From assembly GCA_950295325.1 (NCBI GenBank), contig OX485808.1, positions 6,700,501-6,764,500 of the forward strand: a stretch of 64,000 nucleotides of DNA. The letters run 5' to 3'. The DNA is from Polytrichum commune. Taxonomy: Eukaryota > Streptophyta > Polytrichopsida > Polytrichales > Polytrichaceae. This document shows positions 23,084 to 34,700 of this stretch, piece after piece. The position numbers were made by a program, and so were the translations under genes. Each line of letters begins with the position of its first letter. The first letter of the stretch is position 1. The notes under the pieces are model-generated. The model ran no database searches. It was not told the DNA's origin and worked only from the letters and a program-made list of their open reading frames with translations.

Positions 23084-26000
23084 ATGGAGCTTAGCGGGTT
23101 GTCCCTAGCTGTTCTTGCTCTCGTCCTCGCGGCGTCGTGTATTATCCTTCTCAAGTCCAAAAAGAAGATGAATCTGCCGCCGGGGCCGAAGCCTGTTCCA
23201 ATTCTTGGTAACTTGATGCTAATGGACGATAAGGAGGCTGCGCACCGAACCTTTGCCCGCATTGGAGAGCAGTTCGGGCCCCTCACGTTGATGTGGATGG
23301 GCAGAAATCCAACACTCTTGGTCTCCAACGCAGCCATGGCCGAGGAGGTGCTTAAACACAACGACCAGGCGTTCGCCTCGCGCCCTCACATCACCGCCGG
23401 TAAGACGCTCGGCTTCGACTTCGGCTCCATCGTTTTCGCCCCCTTCAGCCCCTACTACAAGCGTCTCCGCAAAATCTACACTGTCGAGCTCCTCTCCCCC
23501 AAGCGTGTGGCCCTCTCCCAAGTACTCCGCCAAATCGAGGTTAAGCACGTCCTAGGCTCTGTTCTCCGCGAATCATCCACCGCAGGTAATACAATCCACC
23601 AAAAAAATCGCATGGATGCTCACAACATAAATTTAAGTGTCATGGAGAATTGTCTTAACATCATGGTCAAATTCTGGAAATCATACATCGCAGTACCTGA
23701 TTTAATCGGCGTTTTAAAATTAATTTGTATCGATTCAAGTAAACGAGAATAACGGCAGGAATAAGAAACGTATGTAGAATTATCATCGGGTTCATTTGTT
23801 ACACAAAACAGCAGTCATTATAGATAACGACTGTAATGAGAGAAGTTATTTGAATTACAACCGAGAGATGATTTCTTTCGAGAATTGGAAAGGTTGTTCA
23901 CTGTACTCTTTTCAAATATCTGGCAACCTATAATCTGGCAACCTTGCTGTAATAGTGACTGTAAATACATGTAAGAACCTGGTTTCAATATGCTCGTCTG
24001 CAATCTTGAACAGTGTTAGTCGCTCTCTGTTTTATTTCCTCAAGTGGTTCCGACAGTCACTAGTGAATCGTGTTTTCATTGTAAGAGTGATTGCAGATAA
24101 CAGTAACTGTGTTTGCACTTGCAATCACTTCTACTGACCTGTCTCTGACAGATCGGGTGTCATGCATTGGCAGAATACACAAGGGGGATTTACAACATTC
24201 CCTCTTGGCACAATTCCCTCTTGTGTGTGCGAAAAATGTAAGAATTCCCTTCAAAAGGAGGGAATTGTTCCAAAGTGGGAATGTTCATAGTGGAAAAGCC
24301 ATCCTTTTTCCCATGCGGGAATTTCCCAAATGCTCCTTGTGATAGATTGTATCATATGCTTGTGACGGGAGATCGATTGAATTTGTCATGCAGGTTTTGT
24401 GGATATGAGCTCCATCTTGCAAGAAATGGGCATCGATAATTTGGTGCGCATGATCTTTGCCAAGCCGAACATGGGCTCCACCGAATGCCTCACACCCGCT
24501 GAGATGGAAACTTTGAAAAGCGTGGTTAAGGAGGCTGTGAATCTGGCAGGCGTCATTTACGTCGGCGACTTCATCCCTCTCTTAGATTTATACGACTACA
24601 CGGTACTCTAGCATAACATCCTTTCCTGACATCCACTCCCGCATTGTTTTTTACTATTTCTTTTTTTGGTATATAATTTTGCTACATAGGTGTCTGTGTC
24701 GTCTGCGTGCACATTATTTCCATTCTATGTCTCATCAAAATTTGTCCTCGTCTTCTGATACAGTCGACTGGTCCTGCTCAATTTGAATCGGTTCGTATGA
24801 ATACCACACTTGTATGCTTGAACATCCGTAGCGCCTTCTCTATTTTCACACGATACAATCTACAGTGGAAGTCTGATATCTTTGGCCTTTCAAAGTTAAC
24901 GAAAACATGTAAGGTCTTCGATCTCCAGATTCAGATTCACAGGAATTTCTGTTCTAAACGTTATGTCTTGCTGATGAATCAATTGGTGAGGGATTTCTTC
25001 AGGGTTACAAGGCCAAGACAAGGAAGTTGCAAGCGAAGATGCTCAAGATTGCGATGCAGCTGATCGAGACCCATCGGTCAAAGGATGGGCAGCAGAGTAC
25101 CGACTCTGATAAACTGAACCTGGTGGACATCCTCCTGTCTCAACAGGGCGTCGACAAGCTCTCCGATGGCGCCATGGCCGCCGTTCTCTTTGTGAGTACA
25201 GCTACTGCCCTCCCCTGTAATGGGCACAGTTCATAACCGCCGTAATGTGCAAACAATGATTAAAAAAAACCTTTTCTTTCCAGCAAGGTCAAAATCCTTT
25301 CGAAATATGCCCCAACTCTCGACACTATTGCCCTGTTCGAACAACTCTGATCGAACCCTAATGCTCCGAAATACGCGCGCATTGCAACAGTCCATCAAGG
25401 TAACCGGGCCTCATTCGGTTCTTACCTTACGCGCGGACAACTAAAACTGGATCAATAGTCAACATATCTCAAAATGGGATGGGACTTATATAATCGTTTG
25501 ATAAGATAGAGAATCTTCAGTTTACAAAGGATAAGATATTCACATGGTATGACATATGGCCTTCAAATGTAATGAAGAAAATAGCTTTGGGCACGATTCA
25601 ATTCGCAAGTCATCTCGCCTAATTGAGTGCATCATAATCCAAGAGAAGAAATTGCGTGTTTCATGTCCTACGAGGTGGATAGTGAAAAGTGTCCTCTTCA
25701 GGCCCCCTTACCTTAGAGAACAGACACCATGTGCGAATTTGAGTGAGCTTATGGGTGTTGTCCTATTGCATGTGTAGGACTTCATCATCGCCGGGAGCGA
25801 CACGACATCGGTGTCAATCGAATGGGCCCTCGCCGAGCTCCTTCAACACCCCCAGTACATGAAACGGGCTCAAGAGGAGTTGGATGCAGTAGTGGGGAAG
25901 GATCGGCTGGTGGACGAGTCCGACATCAAGAACCTGCCATTCGTGCAAGCAGTCGTGAAGGAGCTCTTCCGTCTGCACCCTGCCGCTCCTCTTGGAATCC

Positions 26001-26437
26001 CTCACTCAAACACCGAGGCGACCACGCTGGCTGGCTACGACATTCCTGCGAAGTCCACAGTCATGTTGAACCTATGGGCCATAGGAAGGGATCCCGCACA
26101 TTGGAAGGATCCCCTCGTCTTCAACCCTGACCGATTCCAGAACACAGACATCACCATGATGGGGAAGGACTTTCAGCTCATCCCCTTCTCGGTGGGACGT
26201 AGGCAATGTCCGGGGGCAGGGCTGGGCCTGGCCATTGTGCAATTGGCTGTCGCTAGCTTAATCCATAGCTTCGAATGGGCGCCCTATCAACAAAAAGCGG
26301 AGGAGATCGATATGCGGGAGAAGCCAGGGCTAGTGACACCGAGAATGAGCGCTCTTCTTGTCTCTGCTACTCCCCGCCTCCCTCGCCATCTCTATGGTTC
26401 CACCTACAGCAATGGCGCCATCGCCAATGGCCACTAA
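23084..26437 (+). CDS. Cytochrome P450 monooxygenase, A-type (CYP71 clan), four exons
   Basis: The predicted protein is a heme-thiolate monooxygenase anchored in the ER by an N-terminal helix. Substrate and CYP family are not identifiable by eye. Exons are 23084-23585, 24394-24602, 25003-25191 and 25778-26437. All introns are GT-AG (phases 1, 0, 0) and the joined frame is open for about 519 aa, the normal length. Motifs are a hydrophobic anchor (about 5-25), a proline-rich hinge LPPGPKPVPILGN, the oxygen-binding I-helix AGSDTT (305-310), E-x-x-R in KELFR (362-365), FNPDRF (PERF equivalent) and the heme loop PFSVGRRQCPGAG with ligand Cys about 444. The ATG at 23084 is chosen because it precedes the membrane anchor. 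The AGSDTT intron position is common in A-type P450s, while three introns is more than most angiosperm members have. Its upstream flank is tandemly duplicated. Confidence 0.94.
24194..24285. repeat. Inverted repeat / hairpin inside P450 intron 1
   Basis: AACATTCCCTCTTGG-ACAATTCCCTC (24194-24220) is mirrored by GAGGGAATTGTTCCAAAGTGGGAATGTT (split view: GAGGGAATTGTTCC and AAAGTGGGAATGTT) at 24258-24285. Weaker pairing (ACACAAGGGGGA against CTCCTTGTG) extends out to about 24165-24350, which suggests a small MITE inserted in the intron. Confidence 0.6.
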
Positions 26438-27502
26438 TTCGTTAGCGTCCTCCTAATCCCTTCATTTTACAACATAGAAAATTTTGAAATATGTGACAGG
26501 TGCACATAAGTCATACAAAATGCATCATCATCACTTCTCATACATCATCAGACCTCCATTCTTTCGGAGAGGGATCTACGTCTGTAGTCCGTATCGACAC
26601 CCCTGCATTGAGCACACAAATTTTCCCCCGGGCACTTCTAACAAATTGGTGACTTGGGCTGCATCCGTGGTAGATGAAGACTGTTTCGTTGTAAATTGGC
26701 TGAGACTAACAGTTCCCAGCATTTGTATAGAAGTCGAAGTTCTCAAGAATAATCTATAGGATGCTTCCCCTATTTTCTTATGAAGGTTGTTTAGTGAAGT
26801 TGTTTTGGGATCTTGATGATCTCCTGCAACAAGATCAGCTCTCGCAGACTGAACATCGCTATCATTGCATGAGTACTTGCTTCAATAGCAAGGGATTCAT
26901 GGACGTCAATATGAATATATGTTCTTCAAATACACCAACTCCTGATTCAGAGACTGATGATTTAAACTAATTTCACATTGAAGAATATCGGAGTTCGCAA
27001 GAACTACTATCTAAAGCAAAATAGTTATCAAAAGGCCCGCGCTCTCTCAACATTTCCCTCCATTTTCCTAATATAAAAAGTTGGCTATGGCAATTATGGC
27101 CAACATAGCTTCACGCCTTCTTGACATGGTTTTAAATGTTGGGCTCTTTATATGGTTCCTGGACTTCCTCCAGCAGGTAAATGCAATGGCTAAGGTAGAA
27201 GGGTCTTAAATGGCTGCTTTTTTCCAATTAGTTCACTACTCCTAGGAAATGAAACATGGGATTAGTACGAGATGGTTAGTGAATCCCAATGAAGGCCGCA
27301 GCCACTTTCCTCGTGGCTTTTGAACCTTATATGAACTTCTTACAAATTATCATAATAAAGATTCTCATGCTCAATAAATGGTCCCATAAGTCCCTCAATT
27401 ATGTTGATTATTGAGCCTAGAATGAATATTATATTGAGCACATTGTCAAATCTTTTATAATTACATGGCATTTTGGTACGTGTTCATGGAGCCACACTAA
27501 AT
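26438..27502. other. 3' flank of the P450 gene, no further gene seen
   Basis: Expected to hold the P450 3' UTR. A 91-aa frame at 26484-26759 and a 69-aa frame at 26761-26970 lack recognisable domains. No repeat was paired. Confidence 0.4.
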
Positions 27503-29023
27503 TACAGTGTAACCTTGTTAATACGACACTCGTTTATACGATACCCTCGATATTAGGACACATTTTTGTGGGACTAAACTTTTTAGTTCAAAACTCCCTC
27601 TTTTATACGACTATGACACTTGATAATGCGACATTTAGAATCTCTAGTTTGTCGTATTAAAGAGGTAGTTAATACTAAAATCCCTTTCATCTATGTTATG
27701 TACAATTAAAATACATCCATCTTCACATGGGAACTACTTGGGAACTTCACTTATTGTTGGGAACTTAATGAGAATTAGGTTTACTTATGTAGAATGGACA
27801 TGGTTAGGGTTAGAGTGGCCTCCTGCCTAGTATGTTGCCTTGCACATGAGTGATATTGTATCATCAACATCTTGATGCTACACATCATGCATCATTGTTG
27901 TCTAGTTTCTTATTAGAGAACTCTTTATATTTTGATGTTAATGAAATTATTAGTTTTCAAAAGTTAGTAAGGAATTTAGATAAGATGACAGTTGCTAACT
28001 TGGGTAGGCAACACCAAAGATCTTTGAACTCCTATTTCAAGAGTTCTTGAAAATATTTGTATTTGTTTGGAGTTATAAGTTATTATTTCATACCATCTAT
28101 AATGCTTAAACTCGTTGTATATATTTTTAAGCTCATGTTACTTATGTTTTCATATTCCCTCAATAATATGACAACTTTACGCCATTTGTCATATTAATGA
28201 GAAGACGACAACTCGATAATACAACTTTTTCTGTGTTTCCCAAACGTTGTCGTGGAGAGAGGGGTCCGCTTTAGGAAAGCACGGGGCTTCTGGCTGCAAC
28301 TGGTTTTGCTCGCCGGACCGTCGAATCTTCAATTGTCCTCAAAACTTCCTCAATCTTCCAAATCTTTACAAAACAAATCTATCAATAAGTCTTACTCTCT
28401 GAAAGGATTGTTGCCAACAAAGACTTGTCCGTCTTTTTGTGGACGGTCAAAGTCTCAGCTCTTTCTATGCAAGAGCTAGCAAACTTCCCTCCACTCAAAC
28501 TAGCACAACTTTGTTTTCGCTCACTCTCCTTCAAGCATATAAACACTCAAGATAAAACAATCACATGAAAACTCAATTGCATATTTTATTTTCAAGTTTT
28601 CTTCTAAAAAAAAAACACACAACAACCGTCGAGCTTTCAACAACAAAAAACTTGTCTCTCCCCACTCTCTTCTCCTCAACCACATATATGAGATAAGGCC
28701 TCAAATCCTCCTCTTATCCTCATCACGTGATTTCTAATTATCCATTGGTCTAAAGATAAACTAAGGATAAAACTAGAAATAAGGCTAAAAGGGTAATAAG
28801 AATAAACTAAGAGTAAAAAAGATAGATAAAAATAAAAAAGATAAACTAAAAGTTACTAAGAATAACTATGAGTAACAAAAAAGGTAATCTAATTCTACTC
28901 CCTTTTACTTTCCTCCTTCATCTCCAAATGAAGGAATCACCATGAAACACAAAATACGTACACATGTAAATAATGTACGTATTTACACTACGACAACGTG
29001 TCATGCTAAAGAGAGAGAATAGT
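27503..29023 (+). mobile_element. Pogo/Lemi-like DNA element, copy 2, interrupted by a solo LTR
   Basis: It starts TACAGTGTAACCTTGTTAAT and matches copy 1 to CTAAAGAGAGAGAATA at about 29023. A 66-aa frame at 27850-28050 (ending NLGRQHQRSLNSYF) may be transposase debris, but it carries no diagnostic motif. Removing the inserted LTR and one 4-bp duplication gives about 769 bp, collinear with copy 1. Confidence 0.65.
28248..28995. mobile_element. Solo LTR, 748 bp, with ACGT target duplication
   Basis: It starts TGTCGTGGAGAG and ends CACTACGACA (TG...CA). It is flanked by ACGT at 28244-28247 and 28996-28999. The related element at 20226-20990 shows the unfilled site (CCAAACATGCCATACT against CCAAACGT...GTCATGCT), which fixes both ends. 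No internal retrotransposon sequence or second LTR is present. It is inferred to be the product of LTR-LTR recombination. A 4-bp rather than 5-bp duplication is seen. Confidence 0.8.
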
Positions 29024-29127
29024 ACATACCACTGAAATGGGAGTCAAATATAGGTGTCCGTTTAAGATAAGTAATCAAATTAGGCACGTCTACTTTAACT
29101 GAATTAGTAGTCCAGACTGTGGAAAAG

Positions 29128-30370
29128 GGCGGACGCTAAACACCCCCCCACGAACTTTTCGGGGGGGGCATATTCTGTCAGGGGTAGCCCCCGACATTTT
29201 TTCTGCACCCGACCGAAAACTGCTGCCCGCCCGCCCAATTTCGAAAAAACTAGTGTACTTGCATTTTTGAAGGCTACTTGTCCACAAATCCCATATTGAG
29301 TGCACTTCATTTTCAAGGTCTCAAATCCAATATATATGTTCACTTCCATTGAGTAAATAAGCAATTGACTAGATTTCATTTGCAAAGTGAAACCGCCAAT
29401 AAAGCATGTAATTAACTTGGAAGTCAAAAATATTACAAAATCCTTATTACCACTGAGGTTATAATTTTTGTCACTTACAATTGAAAGGGACTTTGTCATT
29501 CTAAAATGAAACTAAAATTTATGATTTTTCATATTTTCATATTTTCATATAATATATTTAATACCTTCTACTATCACAAAGTTTTCATATACATTTAAAC
29601 TAGTTAAGTAAGATTGAATGCAACTAAGTCTAATATATTCTGATTAATCCTAATTAAGCCCAATTAAATCAGAAAATATGCTTACCAAAATAATTAAGCC
29701 TAATTAATCATAAATTATATTTACTGGAGTTAAAACCATTTAAATCATGACTAATTACAGTAAGTACATTTTATAATTAATTCGGGTCAATTAATTTGGT
29801 ACGCATATTTTCTGATTTAATTGGGCTTGAATAGGATTAATTAGGATTAATCAGAAATTATTAGACTTAGTTGCATTCAATCTTACTTAACTAGTTTAAA
29901 TGCGTATGAAAACTTTGTGATTGTAGAAGGTATTAAATATATATTAGAATACATTATATTATATGAAAAATAAAAAAATCATAAATTTTAGTTTCATTTT
30001 AGAATGACAAAGTCCCTTTCAATTGTAAGTGACAAAAATTATAACCTCAGTGGTAATGAGGATTTTGTAATATTTTTGACTTCCAAGTTAATTACATGCT
30101 TTATTGGCGGTTTCACTTTGCAAATGAAATCTAGTCAATTGCTTATTTACTCAATGGAAGTGAACATATATATTGGATTTGAGACCTTGAAAATGAAGTG
30201 CACTCAATATGGGATTTGTGGACAAGTAGCCTTCAAAAATGCAAGTACACTAGTTTTTTTGAAATCGGGCGGGCGGGCAGCAGTTTTCGGTCGGGTGCAG
30301 AAAAAATGTCGGGGGCTGCCCCTGACAGAATATTCCCCCCAAAGTTCGTGGGGGGTGTTTAGCGTCCACC
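29128..30370. mobile_element. Foldback Mutator-like element (MULE-MITE), 1243 bp, 9-bp TSD
   Basis: The arms, about 29128-29690 and 29806-30370, are inverted copies around a loop of about 115 bp. Ends read GGCGGACGCTAAACACC and, inverted, GGTGGACGCTAAACACC. The flanks carry the 9-bp direct repeat GTGGAAAAG (29119-29127 and 30371-30379). Nine-base target duplications with long terminal inverted repeats are the hallmark of Mutator-like elements. The arms encode matching open frames on opposite strands (131 and 140 aa), an effect of the palindrome. G/C homopolymers sit just inside each end. Confidence 0.9.
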
Positions 30371-30403
30371 GTGGAAAAGGGGTATTGCCATATAATATTA
30401 TAA

Positions 30404-31460
30404 TGCACTTTCTCCGAGGAAGATGATGTCGATCAAGAATGGTAATGAAGCTATTTTGTAGCACTGATCATGTCTTTAATTGTGTTGACACGGTGTAACA
30501 AATAAGGTATTGCCACCTCATCGTTTAGAAAGCCACGTCACACTGAATTAGTCTGTTCTGGCCTTTAGAGTATTGTAGAACCTAGTTTGAATTTCAGTTC
30601 TCCCGCCTGAAAGTCTCTCTCACTCCCAGGAGCTTACAACACCACGAGAACTCAGCGTAGTTGGTTGTTGCATTCTTAGTTTTCCGGAGGTGTGAAGTAC
30701 AGAACGAATGCAGATTTGCAAAATTACGGAGCCTCTTTTGATTCAGTAAAAGGATAAGCACATCCCAGAAATGGTCTAGTCTTTCTATTCAGTGCTGTGT
30801 ATGTTAAATCAACAACTATGGTATGCTACAAAACCCTTTAAACCGGCTATGATGATGTTGATGCTTTTGTTGTCTCCAGGCCAGGGGAGCCAAATTTTGC
30901 GTGAAGACCTCCAGTGCTTCGATTTGGCTGGTTACTATGTTAGCTGCTGGTAATTGCAACAGCTAATTAGTAGTTATCTGATTAATGTTCTTTCATATGG
31001 AGGATGTACATCGACTTCTTTGTCCAAGTGCTACTCAGTTTGGAGGTTTAGGTTAGATCGTTACTCGTGCTCTTTAATACTACTGGCCTCGCCATTTGGC
31101 GACTTATTTAAGCGTTTGTGACTGTAGCGAGGAATGTGAAAATTCAAAAATTAAAGGGACGTCGCCATCAGTACTTCAATATCGTAATTGAAGTGCAATA
31201 TCGAAGTACTTCGATTACAATAAAGTATTCTAACTCCCTAGAACATACAACAGGGTTTGGCACAGCCACTTGCGACAAGTACGTATACTCTTTTCATTTG
31301 CGAAGGGAGTCTAGTGTGTCACACATGATGTTCACATCCACTAGATTAAGAGAGTGGAAAGGAGGTAGAATCGTTTTGTGCACTGTCTCGGAGGAAGTGA
31401 TGTAGATCAACAAGAATGTCAATAAAGCTGTTTCGTATATTACTGATCGATCATGTCTTT
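30404..31460 (+). repeat. Direct repeat pair flanking an anonymous spacer
   Basis: The copy at 30404-30478 (CTCCGAGGAAGATGATGTCG...ACTGATCATGTCTTT) recurs at about 31379-31460 (CTCGGAGGAAGTGATGTAG...ACTGATCGATCATGTCTTT). Similarity continues upstream as GTGGAAA-GG, the exact site where the MULE inserted in the first copy. The spacer (30480-31350) has no gene. A short hairpin AGTACTTC...GAAGTACT is at 31170-31210. Confidence 0.6.
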
Positions 31461-31791
31461 GTATAATCCGGCTACTAACCTAGCTTTCGTTGTCTTACAG
31501 AGTTATCTATCGAGCCATACTGCTACTGGCGTACATGCTGGATCTATCCATCTATATATACATATGCTACAAAATTCTTTATCCGAAATTCCAACTCTAC
31601 CTTAAGTGCGTATTGTAGTGCATGTTGCAGATGGTGTTCAACTGAACCTAAACGTCAGGCATCCGCGAAGCGACTCACTTCTGTATTTAATTTTTCAACC
31701 AGTGTTGCTTAAGAGGTGAGATTGATGCGAAATTTGGTTAGGCCTATGCTTCATAAGGAAGTTCAGGGATGCAGAAGAGGATGCTTATGAT

Positions 31792-34700
31792 TTACTTGAG
31801 GGCCGCTAAGAATTTCTCGAGTGCAAATATCCAGATGTCCTTCCCAGGGACGGCGGGCAAGCCACCTAGAATCAAGTTAAAGATGTCCTTGATGTTTGCA
31901 TTCACGAGGCGGACTTCTTCAGCCAAGTCGGCAATATCTCCTTTCAGCCTCTCTCCCAGTGGGAAGGGGCCGAGGCGAACGGAGTTGACGTAGTTGCATG
32001 GACTGTGTGAAGCCACCCCTGGGACGACTAAGCCTAGTATGCGGAAGAGGATGGAGGCGCTGGACTCCCGGTACTCCGTCCCGTGCTTGCTGGAAAGAAT
32101 CACCAGGCTCTGAAACAGCTCCCACATGGCGTTCAAAGGCATGAGGACGAATGCAGTGAGGCTGAAGAAGTTTCGGTTGGGAGCCTCCTGCAAAACCTGC
32201 AAAGGACGCCGAAAAACAAATTAGATCATGAACCACTCTTATACCAGGTTGTTCCGTAGATTTAATTGTTCCGCGAAGGAAGCTCGCACTTACCACGCCA
32301 TCGTACACAATTTTGAAGTAAGCAAAGACGTCAATGTCAATAAAAAAAACAAATGATACCTTCAATTTCGGCTAGTGATAGCAACATCGACCTTGAGTTA
32401 CAAATTCTCGACTTCAAGTTGAAGTTCCGTGGATGAAATTATTCGGCATCGGAAGCTCGCACTTACCATGCCATCGTACAACGCTATTGAAGTAGGCGCA
32501 ATAGCCATAATGCTCGAAAGAGAAGACCTCATTGTCAATTAGAAACAGATGAAACCTTTAATTCTATCTAATGGTAGGACCATCGATCAAGCAGAATTTC
32601 TCTACCGATTGATCGACTTCAGGTTGTCCTTCCGTAGATCAAATTAATGCGCAAAGGAAGCGCGCACTTACCATGCCATCGTACGCACTGTTGAGGTAGG
32701 CGAAGTTTGCCGAGATCCTTGAAAGAAAAAACCTCACGAAGAAACAAATAAGATCTTCAATTTCTGGCTAGTGATAGGAACATCGATCTTGAGTTAACTC
32801 TGTAACTATTGATGGACCTAAGGTTGTAGTTCCGTAAGTTCAATTTCTCGGCGAAGGAAGCGTTCAATTACCATGCAATCGTACAGGCTATTGGAGTAGG
32901 TGGAGTTGCCGAAATGCTTGAAAGAAAAGACCTCAATGTCCAAACGAAAGAAATGAAATCTATATTTCTGTTCAGTGATGGGAACAATATCGATCTTGAA
33001 TCACTTCTCTATCCATTGATCGACTGCGAATTGTTCTTCCGTAGATGAAATCATCTAATGATGGAAGCGCGCACTTACCATGCCATCGTACACGCTGTTG
33101 AAGTAGGCGCAGTTGCCGAAATGCTTGTAAGAGAAGACCTCATTATCAAAAGGCACCCGCGGCACCACGTCGTTGCAATAGACGACACGGTAATACTTGT
33201 GGAGTAGTTTTTTGTTCGCGTAGTCCGCGAAATCCTGGTCGCCAACGCGAGGCTGTCCGAACGTGTACACTGCGGCGATTTTGCTGGTCATCTCGTTTTC
33301 CCCGTTCCAGTACAACATGGTGGAATACAGAGTCGCAAGGGCGCCGCCAAGGCTATGGCCCGTGATGAAGACCTTGGCCTTAGGGTTCTCCAGGAGCAAT
33401 CGGGCCACAATCTCGGTAATGTCGTCGTACGCGAGCATTTTGGTCTTGTCGGCAATGATGTGATCGGGAAGGCCAGAGGTTTGCTTCGTGTGCTTGATTT
33501 CTTCCATGCTTTTGTGGTGCGGGCTCGGAAGAACTCGCGGTGATCCTGGAACATTTGCAGCATCCGCCTCCTTCCTCTCCTGCACGTAATGTCATCCCAT
33601 ATGCCATTGCTGTTAGAGAGAGAGAGAGAGAGAATGAATGAATTATGAGAAAACGGCTCTCCACCTTGTTCTCTTAGAGTAGGAAGTCACATCAGGAGCT
33701 GATGATCGAGTCGTCCTCTAACCCCCGAGTCTCTTCTTTCATTCATATGTAGATTACACTTATATTCTCTTCGCACTTCGACTTCGGATCACTTCGTTGT
33801 TCATCCACCTCCTCTAAAAGCTTAAGTTCCACATCTAGAATGTGTTGTCACTTAGAGACCTTTTGGTGAGCTTAGACTATTCAAATTCCAACACTCCCAC
33901 TTAGCTCAACACTAAAATAGTACGCAAGTTACATTCTTCCTTAGATCAGAAAGAGTTTGAATAACTCCCAACCCATTCAAACATTGTCTCTTTGGAGACT
34001 TAACGTTTATAGGTTCGGTTGGAGTTGAAATACTAACTCCCAATCACCTTATCAACTAAAATGAGCCAATTGGGCCATTATGAGACAATCCTTTTGTCAC
34101 AATTGATGAGATCTTCCATATTATAATTGATTATTTGCATGGTTTTATAAACATGTGTGGGTGTATTGGAATGGTTGGGTTGTATTTTAAGAACCCTCAA
34201 TGGGTATTCTCTCGTACCAACTAGCAATCATTACGTGCCCATCATGTTCCCTACATTAAATTGAGCGGACCAATTGGCTCATTTCAGTTGATAAGGCCAT
34301 CCTAGAGTTCCTTGCAAAACTCAAATTTAGGATATGGTGGGCTTTTGGTAGATACATGCACTACCATAACATCGGTTAGGCAATATGTAAATTGCGAGAC
34401 ATCATGAGTCAGTTCTTCAGTTCACTGTCGAAGCATATAGCAAGAAAATTTGATAGCAAAGTTGTACTATAATTCTTTACTTGTGGGAAAAACCAGAGTC
34501 ACTCTACCACCAAGACCAATTTAAGATTGCAGAGGACTTTGAGACTAGAGATCGTAGGTATTTCGGTGGCCAGTAGGAAGTACTAGAGTACCTGTTTGGC
34601 CATATTCTGGTGCTTTTGCTCAGCATTCTTTCCCATCGTTTCGAAACTTTTCTTGTTTTCACGGGTCCCCAAGCCCAGTGCCTCAAGAAAGCCCATGTGA

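Noticed and set aside
29104-29499. 131-aa minus frame and its near-identical 140-aa plus partner at 30004-30426
   Set aside because: Both are the two arms of one inverted repeat. Matching peptides on opposite strands are a product of the palindrome, not a gene pair.
32220-33150. CRISPR-like array of regular repeats
   Set aside because: Units are about 205 bp with no short spacers, inside a plant intron. They are a tandem duplication of an exon end.
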